A stretch of 64,000 bases of DNA. Origin: Ricordea florida (taxonomy: Eukaryota; Cnidaria; Anthozoa; Corallimorpharia; Ricordeidae). The notes beneath the pieces were generated by a model, which worked only from the letters and a program-made list of their open reading frames with translations, did not search any database and was not told the origin of the DNA. Of the stretch, positions 44,662 to 54,686 are shown in pieces. The stretch spans positions 13,341,633 to 13,405,632 of the forward strand of contig OX453276.1 of NCBI GenBank assembly GCA_949710005.1. The letters are read 5' to 3'. Within the stretch, counting starts at the first letter, position 1, and each line of letters begins with the position of its first letter. The translations under genes and the position numbers were made by a program.

Positions 44662-44950
44662 ATGTACGCAATCTCAAAACTAAACAAGCAACATGACCAA
44701 ACATGGATCAATCTGCGGAAACGCCTTAATACCGTACAGTTCGACTATAGTTCGATATTCAAATCAGAAACAGTATACCAGTTTATTAAAAACAAGGCCA
44801 TCTCCGTGGGAAGTTGCGAGGGTTATTTCGTTCCGTCCCTGATTACCACAACCGCGTATGTTCTTGCAACAAGAGGAACTCATATACAAACGACTACTCA
44901 CAAGCAACCTGTAAACATGTTTACAATTTTCATTGGCTATCCTGGAACAG
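44662..44950 (+). CDS. DUF3987-type P-loop protein, exon 1
   Basis: The ATG at 44662 starts MYAISKLNKQHDQTW and runs to NMFTIFIGYPGTG, where the donor GTATGT cuts the P-loop. The next exon supplies KSS. The arrangement (N-terminal helices, ITTTAYVLATRGTHI, then GYPGTGKSS) resembles DUF3987 proteins, a group of P-loop ATPases found in phages, plasmids and some eukaryotic mobile DNA, often near primase functions. That the gene is cargo of the surrounding transposon-like unit is inference from position. Three exons are recognised. The last one is cut by the Polinton. Confidence 0.65.
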
Positions 44951-45301
44951 GTATGTGGTCATCTTTAATGTATTTTGTCACGTCTCAAACTACTTATATA
45001 TACATACGTTCTACTACGATCTTTCCACATAAGTATCTCTAAAGGTCGATTTTTCACGGTACGATTTTGACTTACGACTATCGTATACAATAAACCTTAC
45101 GTACCATTTACACCGCACGTAGTTTTGCTCTTTCTTCACTTTTTATTGAAATTATGTTTCAAGGCGAATGCGAGTGTTTTAGTGCATTACTTCCTTTGTA
45201 TGTATATATGTGTATGAGTTCATAAACATAAACTGGGCATCAAAAAGTAATACCATATATGTCGCATTTGAAATTTCAAAGTAATTTCTCGTTCTTTTTA
45301 G

Positions 45302-46098
45302 GAAAATCATCAGCGATTCAGCATGCTTCACAAGCACCGCTGGACCTGCTTGACCTAACACATTCAGTCATCAGCAAAGCTACTTCTTCAGGTCTGGTAA
45401 AGCAGCTCTCCCTTAATAAAAAAGGAATCCTGTTGTCGCCAGAAATATTTGATATGCTGAATAAGCTTTTCAAATCGGACGAAGAGAATGCAACGGGGGA
45501 CATCCAACTCCTCTGTAAACTTTTCTCTGGTGAGAAATCATCGTATGTCTATTCTACAGAACAGCCTCGAACAATAGGTGAAAGCACTCCATTTTGTATA
45601 CTTGGGTCAACTCAGCTAAGGAATGCCGCAAAGCTTATAGCCCGAATGGATCACGGCCATGGTCTTGTTGATTGGTTTATGATAACAACACCAGTAACCT
45701 TACGCCCAACACTCACCGAAATTGAACAGTCTAAACTCTACATTTCCACCGAGTCCATTGAAGATTTCGATCAGTATTTCCAAGCTGTTGACGAAATAGA
45801 CTTTAACATCACATTCGACTTCGAAGACGATGCAAAGCTGATACTTAGAGAGACCATGGACCAGTTCGTTAAAGACGTCAACGAGGCGATCACTAAAGGA
45901 GAGATGCCACCCAAATCGAGAACACCAGACTTAATTCCAAGAGTTTCAGTGGCACTCCACGTGTTCAATAGCATAATGGAACAGTTACTATCAGGAGTTG
46001 CAGTAACACCACCTCAAGCGTCAATCCCAAAAGAAACGCATCAAAACGCAATTGCCTTCGTGGGATTCTTAGAATCTCAAAAAGATATTCTTTGCGAG
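45302..46098 (+). CDS. DUF3987-type P-loop protein, exon 2
   Basis: The acceptor TTCTTTTTAG (ending 45301) joins in phase 1 to complete Walker A (TGKSS). The exon continues with LLSPEIFDMLNKLFKS, QLLCKLFSGEKSSYVYSTEQ, CILGSTQLRNAAKLIARM and RMDHGHGLVDWFMITTP, the order I associate with the DUF3987 ATPase core, followed by a helical C-terminal region. It ends in phase 0 before GTTAGT (46099). There are no stops or shifts, and the intact splice sites and frame suggest the gene was functional until the Polinton insertion. Confidence 0.7.
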
Positions 46099-46617
46099 GT
46101 TAGTAATATATTATCTTATTTCAAATAAAACGTTTTTACGAAATACCGCAGCACTCGCATATGACATTCTCGCATATGACATTTCAACTTTTCTTTCTAC
46201 TTTAATTTGTTTGATGTGCATGCATGTGTATCGTTGTTGTTTCAATTCGTGCTCGTACACGCTTATCGCTTACATTTAAGTCTCATTCACGGTTTCCTAA
46301 AATATCTTTAAATTACTCGTGACAATGGTTCAGTGTGCAATGATAGACACTTTTGATGCATTAAACAATGGCTTCCACGTATCTATCATTACATTCATGT
46401 AAAAGATAGGTTCCTTTGCAAGATAGCATTATTGGAACGGTGATGTCACTATTAGCTTAATTACTTCTCATTGCTGACATTAAAGTGTTCATTTTTATTT
46501 TTCACTTCATTTTTTACTAAGATTACTAAACTAACACTTTATATATTTCCTCTGTGATGCCAAAATTCAATACTTAACATTTTTTCTAATGTTTATGTGT
46601 CTTTTTTATGTATATAG

Positions 46618-46933
46618 TTCCTTAAAGACATCACAAACCAAGCAAGTGAAAAGGCAATCTCACAATCAACAATAAACTCCATCAAAGATCATGTTTTACT
46701 GACTCCTGGCCCCGTCGTCACTTATAGATCGTTCAAGCACAGCAAAAGAGCTCACCGGTCAATTGCTGAGCAAGAGTATACCAAGGCAACAGATGGCCTG
46801 CAAGCAGATGGTTTTGGTCGTGTGGTACAGTTTACCATTCCCCGTTCACGAGGACCGTGTAAAGTATTTGTTAAAAGCACACCTGCTGCTTGGCCAAATA
46901 CTTCTACTGGTGTTACACCAGAACAGTTAAACT
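46618..46933 (+). pseudogene. DUF3987-type gene, exon 3, interrupted by the Polinton
   Basis: The acceptor TTATGTATATAG (46617) opens a phase-0 exon, FLKDITNQASEKAISQS..., ending in EQLN. The next codon is made TAG by the first bases of the Polinton TIR. Across the element the remaining 86 bases (60919-61004) continue in the same frame to TAA. The truncated product therefore lacks the last 28 residues and is otherwise complete. The split copies of the target (TAAACT or AAACT) bracket the element exactly. Confidence 0.8.
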
Positions 46934-47168
46934 AGTAGTATAGTCGGCGTCAATCAAATACCACTTGAGCTAGAAGCTGTTTTTTTAGAAATGAAGCTTT
47001 TGTCTATATTTCGATTTAAAGCATTGTTTTGGCTTGTTTCCGATTTCCGAAGATGCTCCGAAGATGACCCGAAGATGATCCGAAGATTTTCCGAGTGTTT
47101 TCCGAAAATTAATGAGCTATTTCAATTTAGACAAATATGCATACTATAAATCTTCGGAAAAACGTTGG
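46934..47168 (+). repeat. Polinton left terminal inverted repeat
   Basis: 235 bp starting AGTAGTATAGTCGGCGTC. It matches the complement of 60679-60913 with one seen mismatch, a C/T difference at a CpG near the inner end. Contains five ~11-bp repeats of the TCCGAAGATGN type (about 47040-47090). Confidence 0.93.
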
Positions 47169-47179
47169 TGCACCAAAGG

Positions 47180-47232
47180 TATTTCCATTTAGAGAGTGGC
47201 TACACAAAAACTATTTCCATTTAGAGAGTGGT
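47180..47232 (+). repeat. Subterminal direct repeat before PolB
   Basis: Two copies of ATTTCCATTTAGAGAGTGG separated by about 15 bp, each neighboured by TGCAYCAAAGGTAT. Present only at the left (PolB) end, just upstream of the start codon, so it may be promoter-related. Confidence 0.55.
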
Positions 47233-47254
47233 GCATCAAAGGTATCTTCAAAAT

Positions 47255-50200
47255 ATGCCCACCGTCAAAGAGTTACGCTCTTTAGCACGAAGTTATGAAC
47301 TGTCTGGTCGCTCGAAGTTGAAGCACAAAGCTGACCTACTACGAGCGATCGGGGAGGTTCGCGCCGCTGAGTGGAGGAAACGACTCCGGCGAGCGCTACA
47401 GACGGGGAGATACCCTGCTATAACCAGAGGGGATATAGAGAACCCCCACAAGAAGTGGCAGCGGGCTCGTGAACTCCGTCAACTTGCGAGAGAGGTCGAC
47501 ACCGCTCTTCTCGCAGAAGGTGTCCGAAAGAGGACTACTCCAACGATGAGGGCAGAAGCTCGTAGAAAAATTGAAAACCGTCGAGCTCCCTTAGCGAGAT
47601 CTCTGGTTCGAGAAGGTGCGCGTATACTCGAAGAGTTGGATGGAGAGAGAGAGGGAGAGGAAGCTGGTCGCCGCTTCTGAAAGTGGTCTTTCTTCCGAGG
47701 CGTGGACGGTCCTCTGGTGGATCAGATTATGGATAAGCTCCACGAGAAGGTAGCCACCAGCTTCTATCTGCGATACAGTTACACCTATCGACTCCGGAAT
47801 ATCGAAACTGGAAAAATTATGCTGTTTCACAAAATCGTAAAAGGCAGCCCTTGGATCCAGCGGCTCGAGACGCAAGCCAGAGACTGGGTGCAGGCGGAAG
47901 ACGAGAAGCGCTTGATTGGTGACCAAATCGAGCGACCTAACACCAAGTGGGTCTTCATCCGATTTATCTCTGTGACAGTAAAAGCTGTAGTAGATCGGCA
48001 GGCGCCTTTGTTGGGGACAGGACCACTCCCAGATTGGCTCCGAAGAAAGCCTGGGATGTATTCCTTGGATACATATGAAGATAACCTCTGCCTCTTTCGT
48101 TGTATAGTGGTCCATCGTGGCGCGCGCGTGGATCGTTGTACCAGCCAAGCTCGAGCTCTTGCGAGAGAGATATACAAATCACCCGAGACTTGCCCAGGGG
48201 TTTCTCAGGACGAGCTGCGGAAAGTAGAGCAGCACTTCCGGCTCGGGATCCGGGTATACGAACCAACAGAAGGTGGAGACTGGCTTCTTTGGAGACAACC
48301 AGCGCACTACGAAAAAGTAGGCACCCCACCAATGACGATCGGCGTCTACGAGGGGCACGCGTTTCTCATTCGCGACATACAGAAACTAGTGCATGTATAC
48401 GTGTGTGGGGAGTGCAACGCGCGGTTTACAAAGGTCAGCGATCTGTATCGCCATGCAGATCGTTGCACCCAAGGTGAGACAAAAGTTGTCTGCAAAGGAG
48501 AGAAAGTGGAAGCTCCGCTGTCTGCCTTTGAGAAGGCCCTCTACCCACAAAAACGGGATAGCGTCCAAGCCGTCCAATGGCTCGAGTATGAAGCTCGCAC
48601 GAGAGGGATCCATATCCATAACCAGCTATGTGGACATGGAGGCGAGCGAGTGATAGAAGGTTTCGCCGTAGACGGTTATGATCCCATTTCAAAGACCGTC
48701 TTCCAATTCAACGGGTGCCTATGGCACGGGTGCAAACGCTGTTTCCCATCGCCGAAGCAACGCCAGGAGCAACTTCGGAATCTTTCCAAGAAAAAGGGCA
48801 GCCCTGTTACACGCGAGATAGCATACCAACAGACGCTCGAGCGAGAAACCAAAATCCGAGCTGCTGGGTTTCGCCTTGTGGTTCGGTGGCAGCACGAGGA
48901 GCCTAAACCTTGGAGAAAAGATCGCATCCTCGAACAAAAAACCGAGACCTACCCCCACGCGATCGTGTATGACTTCGAGAGTTACCTCGACAAGTCCAGT
49001 GCGAAAAAACCGACCGCCTATTTGACTATGGAGGGAGCCCACGTTCCTATCTCCGTCTCCATATCAGACACCCTGGATCCGACTCCCGAACACCTATGCG
49101 TACGAGAGTCAGAGTTGTTGGTCAAAGAATTTGTTCGAGCAATAGAACGACGGGCCGTTCGGATACGCGAACATGTTAACGCGAGGTTCCTGCCCGACAC
49201 CATCGAGCTTTTACCAAAAAAGTATCGGGAAGCGATCGAAGAGTGGTGCGACCAAGTCCCTGTGCTTGGATTCAATTCGGGGAAGTACGATTTGAACTTG
49301 ATCCGGAACCACTTCGTCCCAGAAATCTGCAAGACGACCGACCAGTCCATCAAAGTGGGGTGTAAGGAAAACCAGGTTATGTTTATCACAACTCCAGGCT
49401 TCAAATTTCTGGACGTTTTGAACTACATCGGTCCTGGCAAAACCTACGATGCTTGGGTCAAAGCCTACGGTTGCACTCTCACAAAGTCTTGGTTTCCGTA
49501 CGAATGGTTCGACTCGCCCGACAAGCTCGACTTCCCTGGCCTACCGGACTACCCACAGTGGTTTTCGAAACTGAAAGGCAAATATCTTCTTTCCCTTTCG
49601 GAATATCGAGACTGCAAGCGGGTATTTCGGGAGAAGGGGATGCAGACCTTCGCGGACTGGCTCCGCTACTACAATAATCTCGACGTGGGGCCCTTCGTCG
49701 AAGCACTGGCCAAAATGCGCGATTTCTACACCGCGTATGGAATCGACATCTTCAAAGATGCGGTAAGTCTCCCTGGGGTGTCGATGAGGTTCGTCTTGCG
49801 AGGCACACTTCTCAGCCCCAACCCGCCCGAGCTGTATGCCCCCAACAAAGAAGCGTACGACATGCTCAAAGCGGCTGTTGTCGGAGGGCCTTCGATTGTA
49901 TTTACCCGCTACCACAAGGTGGGGGTCTCGTGGATCCGGTCGCACCAGGCCCACCAATGTCAACGCATCCTCGGCTACGACGCGAACGCGCTCTACCTCT
50001 CTACCATGGCAGCCCCTATGCCCTGCGGGGAGGGAACGGTGATCCACTACAGTAGTCCGGACGGATTTGTGAGGGATCTACGAGAAGGAAGGTGGTTCGG
50101 GTTCGCCGAGGTTGACATCGAGGTCCCCGAACACCTCTGGACAAAGTTCGAAGAAATGCCCCCGCTCTTCCACAGCAAGAAGATCCCCATCGAAGCGGTT

Positions 50201-51220
50201 CCCCAAGAGATGCTGGACTATCTCGAGCGAATGGGACGAACCCGCTCAACAGAGCCGAAGCTTGTCGGAGCTCTATGCGCCAAGAAGATTCTGTTGTACG
50301 CCCCTCTGCTCAGCTGGTACCTCGCCCACGGTTTAGTTGTCACAGCGGTGTACCAAACGATCAACTACAAACCGCAAAAGATCTTCGGCTGGTTCGTCGA
50401 CCAGGTCACCGAAGCTCGATGAGAAGGGGATATCAACAAGGACAAAGCACTATTCGCCGACCTGTTTAAACTACTAGGGAATAGCTGCTACGGTAAATTC
50501 ATCGAGGCGCTGGAGCGCCAGACATTGGTCTCCTACGCAGATGACGAAGCGGTTGTCGATCGTGCTCTCCGCTCTTCCTGGTTCGAGGACCTCAACGAAA
50601 TAGGTTCTGCCTACGAGATTCACAGGAGGAAGCAGAAGATAGAAATCACCCGCCCGTTCCAAATCGGAATCACAGTCTATCAGCTAGCCAAACTACGGAT
50701 GCTCGAATTCTACTACGACTTCCTGGACCATTTCGTAGACCGAAGATCCTTCGAGCTCCTACAGATGGATACCGATAGCCTGTACATGGGAATCGCCGGG
50801 AAAAACCTGGACGACGTCGTCCGCCCCGAGCTCCGCGAAGAATTCGAGGGCTGCAAAAAGAAATGGCTGGCTTGGGATAAATGGAGCGGCCGGACGCCAG
50901 GCCTGTTCAAACTCGAGTTCGAGGGAACCCGGGCCATCGCTCTATGCAGCAAGGCGTACTACGTCGACGATGGGACAGGAAAAAGCAAAACCTTGGCAAA
51001 GGGGATGTCCAAGAAAGACAACGATTTGACCTGGGGCCGATACAAAGCAACACTCGATGGAGCGCTCGACCGGGCGGAAAACCGGGGATTCCGGATGGAC
51101 CACGGGAAGATGACAACTTACCACCAGGAGAAACTCGGGCTCTCCGCCTACTACGACAAGAGACGAGTTCTACCCGACGGGATTCACACCGAACCCCTTG
51201 AGTACACCTTCAGGAGGTAA
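47255..51220 (+). pseudogene. polB: Protein-primed family B DNA polymerase with SAP-like and OTU-like N-terminal domains
   Basis: One frame of 1,321 codons from ATG 47255, interrupted by TGA at 47678-47680 and at 50420-50422. Residues 1-40 resemble a SAP DNA-binding motif (KELRSLARSYELSG). Around residue 275, YEDNLCLFRC resembles an OTU protease catalytic-Cys motif, with a His in YEGHAFLI near 366. A zinc finger follows (CGECNARF...HADRC). Exonuclease motifs are YDFESY (~571), GFNSGKYDLNLI (~671) and YNNLDV. Polymerase motifs are GYDANALYLS (~906), GNSCYGKF (~1074) and MDTDSLYM (~1170). This enzyme replicates the element using a terminal-protein primer. Both stops are one transition from CGA. 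The 3' end overlaps the convergent integrase by 51 bp. Confidence 0.9.
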
Positions 51221-52216
51221 TTCGGTATTCCACGGCACTACCTGCAGCTCTTCGCGGACAAAGCCTCGTTTGGGCCCGTCTCTGAGATAGTAGACCACAG
51301 GCTCGCCAGGCCGAACAATCGCGTGCTCTTGCTCGAGAACCTCGAGACTCCAAATTGGGTCCGTTGCGCGTCTTCGCCCGCCCTCCTGTTCACCAGGCTG
51401 GTATAAATATCGTATGCTGCCGTCAGAGGAAAGTCTCTCTTCCTCCAAACCAACCGCCCTCCCCGGTACAACGGCGGAAGGTTTTTGTACCACCGATTTG
51501 GATTTGATGGCATCCTGCAGTTTTTTTCTGATCAACCGCGTCGGTTCGTTCATAGCCGCGACAACCGCAGGCAACCGAACCACCCACTGTACCGATCTTT
51601 CTCCTTCGGGAAGAAGCATCTCCTGGGCGTACTGGTAACCGAACAACCGTTTGGCTAGAGTCCTGTTCAACCTCTCAACGATCGCTTGGTCTCAGTGGAT
51701 ATCCACGCGGCCACACTGGACTTCGGTTTTGTGGCGAGCTAGTAGTGGCAAGACAGCTCCCATGAACTCTTTTCCCGGGTCGACTTGAAGTAGATTGGGC
51801 CACTCGAGAGGGCTTCGCTTGTAGATGCGCTCCAACGCTCCAGCGACTTCTCTCGCTTCCTTGGAAGCCAAGGGTTCAGCCTCCTTGTAGCGCGAGGCAA
51901 CATCGACCACGGTGAGAGCATACTTGTAAAGCTTCCGCCCTCGCCCAGGTCGGTCGTGAGGAAGAAATAGAAGATCGGCCTGATGAACCTCGTTTGGTGT
52001 TGAGACATTGAACCTCGGCCTTGGTATGCGCTGTGGAGGCGGGAGGTAGATCTGCCAAATTGCCTGTTTTTCTAGCCAAGCCAGGGCTGTATCTTCAGAG
52101 ACGCCAGCGGCGTCCACCAACTTCTTCGACGCGGCGTGCCCCTTCCAATAGCCCTGAGGGCTGTAGTAGATGCCAGACAGCTTGCTCCGGAGGAGCGCCG
52201 AAGGCGTCTTTTCCAT
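51170..52216 (-). pseudogene. RVE-family (retroviral-type) integrase
   Basis: The ATG at 52216 starts a frame of about 348 codons. A helical N-terminal region is followed by the catalytic core: HQADLLFLPH (first Asp), LLQVDPGKEFMGAVL (second Asp) and QAIVERLNRT (Glu), the DDE triad in the usual order. An SH3/chromo-like C-terminal tail ends the protein (AIVRPGEPVVYYL). TGA at 51692-51694 lies just before the Glu-containing helix, where relatives typically carry Arg; it is one transition from CGA. The enzyme would insert the element and create the 5-6 bp duplication. TATAG lies just upstream of the ATG. Confidence 0.9.
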
Positions 52217-52255
52217 TGGTCTATAGCTCCATCGCGAAAAAAAGCTATTGTGGTC

Positions 52256-52669
52256 TCACAACCATCGGCTAGCAGCATACCCAATGGCGAGCATCCCACC
52301 CCCTACATAGGCCAGTTCACCTGTTCGCTGGGAACTCGAAGGACGGTAATAATCGCTCCATTGCGGGGCGTCAACCGCTGTGGTGGTTTTAGCGTACAGG
52401 TCGAGAGCGCGGTTCGTTGCAGCTGTGTCTTGGTCAGCGCGATTTCGCAGACGTTCCTGCTCTACTTCCCAATCTGCCAGCTTCTCGCAGCGTTTTTGAA
52501 AGGCAGCCCAGTCAGCCTGGTACTTCTCCAAGGCTTTGTCGTGGCGCTTCCGCTCAGCCGCCATTGCATCGGGACCTTTCCCAGAAAGCGCCCGAGCGAG
52601 ATACGACCCACCTACAAAGGCCGTAGCGTTCAGGATAGCCCCACCTACCATAACTGCTATGCTTACCAT
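52256..52669 (-). CDS. Small membrane/coiled-coil protein of the Polinton
   Basis: 137 residues. An N-terminal hydrophobic segment (VMVGGAILNATAFVGGSYLA), a charged helical middle (ERKRHDKALEKYQADWAAF...) likely to be coiled coil, and a hydrophobic end (AYVGGGMLAIGYAASRWL). Ends at TGA (52256-52258). In frame beyond that TGA, sequence runs without a stop into the integrase ATG, which is probably coincidence. Its start overlaps the TAG of the preceding gene (52672) region by spacing of only two bases. Function unknown; likely a virion membrane or capsid-associated protein by context. Confidence 0.6.
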   Translation of the reverse strand: MVSIAVMVGGAILNATAFVGGSYLARALSGKGPDAMAAERKRHDKALEKYQADWAAFQKRCEKLADWEVEQERLRNRADQDTAATNRALDLYAKTTTAVDAPQWSDYYRPSSSQRTGELAYVGGGMLAIGYAASRWL

Positions 52670-52671
52670 CT

Positions 52672-52886
52672 CTACTCAGTTGGGATTATCTTTTTATCGA
52701 CTAAGTATTGCCTAGCTGCTACCGCTCCCGAGAGAACTGCAACCCACTTCGCGTAGTTTTCAATCGACGAGGAAGGATCCGAGATCGTAGGCGTTTTGAG
52801 AACTTTTTTCCCACCCAACCGATACCAGCAGCAATGCCTGTCAGAGTTGCCGCTTCGACCACAGTGGAGACGACTTTGTTGTCCAT
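52672..52886 (-). pseudogene. Small single-membrane protein, frameshifted at A6
   Basis: The ATG at 52886 (preceded by GTATAGTCTCG) starts MDNKVVSTVVEAATLTGIAA, a hydrophobic N-terminus. After the A6 run near 52808 the frame is lost. The neighbouring frame carries a plausible continuation (NYAKWVAVLSGAVAARQYL) to TAG at 52672. The span of 215 bases is one short of a multiple of three, so one base was probably lost in the homopolymer; sequencing error is an alternative. Unknown function. Confidence 0.55.
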
Positions 52887-52908
52887 CGAGACTATACAAT
52901 ACAAAAAT

Positions 52909-53277
52909 CTATTCCATAATTTCGCGAGGCTTGGGTGGCGGGTGAGTAAGCTGGCCCTCCCGGCGGGCATTAAGTGCGTCGTAGACTCGCAGACTTGGCT
53001 GTTGCTGCTTTTGTTGCGCTAGATACAGACTATACAGACTGGCGAAGAGGCTCCCTGCAGCAATCAGCAGCCCCCAATTGACAGAGCTCCAGCTTGTTGT
53101 AGCTCGGTGTGGTTCCTCGCGCTCGCTATCTCTCTCGTGTTCCTGCTCTCGAGCCAGAGCTTGTCGAGCTGCTTTGTTTCTAGCAGCGATGGCACGACCA
53201 GCAGCGATCCTATTAGGATTCTTCTGTTTAGTCGGTTCTCGGGGAGAGGTAGGTGCTGTAATACGATCTTCTTCCAT
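52909..53277 (-). CDS. Basic N-terminal, single-TM protein of the Polinton
   Basis: 122 residues from ATG 53277. The N-terminus is charged and basic (KQKNPNRIAAGRAIAARNKAA). A membrane segment follows (VNWGLLIAAGSLFASLYSLY), then a short Pro-rich tail (HPPPKPREIME). Ends TAG. Neighbours are co-oriented with tight spacing. Unknown function; membrane association is predicted from hydrophobicity only. Confidence 0.6.
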   Translation of the reverse strand: MEEDRITAPTSPREPTKQKNPNRIAAGRAIAARNKAARQALAREQEHERDSEREEPHRATTSWSSVNWGLLIAAGSLFASLYSLYLAQQKQQQPSLRVYDALNARREGQLTHPPPKPREIME

Positions 53278-53296
53278 CACTTTCAGACAAGATACT

Positions 53297-53450
53297 ATAC
53301 AAACATCAAAAACTACTAGTATCTTTCAGTAAACTACGAGTAATTATCAGTAAACTACTCGTGTCTATCAGTAAATTACTAGTATCTTTCAGTAAACTAC
53401 GAGTAACTATCAGTAAATTACTAGTATCTTTCAGTAAACTACTCGTGTCT
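53297..53450. repeat. 21-bp tandem repeat inside the Polinton
   Basis: About 6.7 copies of a 21-bp unit sharing TCAGTAAA(C/T)TA, alternating in three variants (CTAGTATCTT, CGAGTAAYTA and CTCGTGTCTA). It lies between the stop of the 191-residue gene (the stop codon is within the first unit) and the start of the 52909-53277 gene. The unit length is a multiple of three, so both strands have open frames through it. Confidence 0.85.
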
Positions 53451-54014
53451 ATCAGCATCAGCAAGATGATCGCTAGCAGTCTTCGTGCCCGCTGTCTGCG
53501 ACGGACTTACGGAGTCATCTGGGTCTGCGACCGTCGAGCTTCCAGCGTGGGGCGCAGACTCTGTGTGGCAACCTACATGCGCCAGTGCAGCCACTAGCGC
53601 CACCAAGTGGCCTCCACGAACCGCGATCCAGCCAGCTCCGTAGCTCAACTCACGTCGGATCAGAGCATCCTGCTGGAGGTCTTCTAACAGAGCCTGCTCG
53701 GAATCCAGCTGCTTCCCTACGGCTCCCAACACACGGCTTACCACCTTGCACGCGACTTTTAAGAAGCCTCTAGAGAGACTGCGCTCGACCTGCTTTCCGA
53801 GGATCGTCTGGTAACGAAGATGGAGCGAAGCAACCTCCTTCATCGAGAGCTTGTGGACGTCGCCCAGCGACATCTCCTTCCCCAAGTACTCCTTGGTGTT
53901 GCCTGCGGCTGCCAGAATAGAAAGTGCCTCTCGTTCTTCCCGACAGTTGTCGTACGAGGTGATTCCTTCCTCACGGAGAATTTCATCCAGCACGTTTCCT
54001 TCGACGTCCTCCAT
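53439..54014 (-). CDS. 191-residue Polinton protein, unknown
   Basis: The ATG at 54014 lies 5 bases from the ATPase stop. The protein is helical and charged (LDEILREEGITSYDN, LRYQTILGKQVERSLS, LEDLQQDALIRRELSYGAGW) with a hydrophobic segment (GGHLVALVAALAHVG) and a polar tail. It ends inside the 21-bp repeat. I recall similar helical proteins next to the ATPase in cnidarian Polintons but cannot assign a role. The start-proximal ATATATAG overlaps the ATPase TAG. Confidence 0.65.
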   Translation of the reverse strand: MEDVEGNVLDEILREEGITSYDNCREEREALSILAAAGNTKEYLGKEMSLGDVHKLSMKEVASLHLRYQTILGKQVERSLSRGFLKVACKVVSRVLGAVGKQLDSEQALLEDLQQDALIRRELSYGAGWIAVRGGHLVALVAALAHVGCHTESAPHAGSSTVADPDDSVSPSQTAGTKTASDHLADADRHE

Positions 54015-54016
54015 GG

Positions 54017-54024
54017 CTATATAT
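54017..54024 (-). promoter_or_regulatory. Start-proximal ATATATAG overlapping ATPase stop
   Basis: ATATATAG whose TAG is the ATPase stop codon, two bases before the next ATG. Same design as at 59052-59058. Confidence 0.5.
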
Positions 54025-54664
54025 CTCCCGAAACAATTTTGCTGGGAGCTGGGATTTCCAACACGATATCAAATGGATGACGGAGACGGAAGCAAACTCT
54101 GGCGTACGGATGCTCCTTGAGCGCGGATAGCATTTGGTGGCGCTCCTCCTTGGGATGTCCTACCCCGTAGTTTTCCCAAAGTATTTTCCCATCGAGCTCG
54201 CTCGGACTGTAAAAAGTCAACGTCGCGGCTACGTTCTCCTGGAAGGCTTTTGCCACGCTCGTGTACTGTTGGGTCAAAAGCCAAACTAAAAAATTCCTGT
54301 GCCTGCCAGAGAAAGCCAGCTCTACGAGAGCGCTGCGTTGTTTTTTGACGTCTTCGCTGGCGGCGCAGTCGTCCAGAATAAGCAACACCTGGCCACGCCC
54401 TTCGAAGACCGCGGTGCAAAGTCGAAGACACTTTTCAATTTCACCGCCCGAGTTCCCTGGTGCCAGGGCTACGAAGCCGGGGTCTTTGTGGGCAAATCCC
54501 CGATATGTTTTGTTGTGGACGTACATCGGGCAAATCAAGCACACGACGTGAAACTTCCCTCGAAAAGGTCCACGGAGAGCTTCGACAACCAGTCTCGACT
54601 TCCCGGAAGCTGTTGGGCCTACGATAAGCAGGTGGCCGGGTATCAAATCGGTGAGAAAATCCAT
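54017..54664 (-). CDS. DNA-packaging ATPase (FtsK/HerA-type)
   Basis: 215 residues from ATG 54664, chosen because the palindromic CCTATATAGG sits 5 bases before it and the longer upstream frame overlaps the capsid gene. Walker A GPTASGKS lies at residues ~16-23 and Walker B VLLILDDCA at ~96. A sensor-like LLTQQYTS and an Arg-containing C-terminal strand follow. Such ATPases pump viral DNA into preformed capsids in the PRD1-adenovirus lineage and are a core Polinton gene. Ends TAG inside TATATAG that precedes the next gene. Confidence 0.88.
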   Translation of the reverse strand: MDFLTDLIPGHLLIVGPTASGKSRLVVEALRGPFRGKFHVVCLICPMYVHNKTYRGFAHKDPGFVALAPGNSGGEIEKCLRLCTAVFEGRGQVLLILDDCAASEDVKKQRSALVELAFSGRHRNFLVWLLTQQYTSVAKAFQENVAATLTFYSPSELDGKILWENYGVGHPKEERHQMLSALKEHPYARVCFRLRHPFDIVLEIPAPSKIVSGDI

Positions 54665-54668
54665 TTCG

Positions 54669-54678
54669 CCTATATAGG
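54669..54678 (-). promoter_or_regulatory. Start-proximal TATATAGG element, ATPase
   Basis: Palindrome CCTATATAGG 5 bases upstream of the ATPase ATG, in the 22-bp gap after the capsid stop codon. Confidence 0.55.
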
Positions 54679-54686
54679 GTAGGCGA

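Noticed and set aside
52136-52756. 206-codon plus-strand ORF
   Set aside because: Runs antisense over the integrase start and two small membrane-protein genes and has no coherent composition; shadow.
53297-53450. CRISPR array
   Set aside because: 21-bp units are contiguous with no unique spacers, no cas genes, and the context is an animal genome.
53361-53597. Plus-strand repeat ORF reading SKLLVSF units
   Set aside because: Produced by the 21-bp repeat being a multiple of three; the neighbouring genes are on the minus strand.
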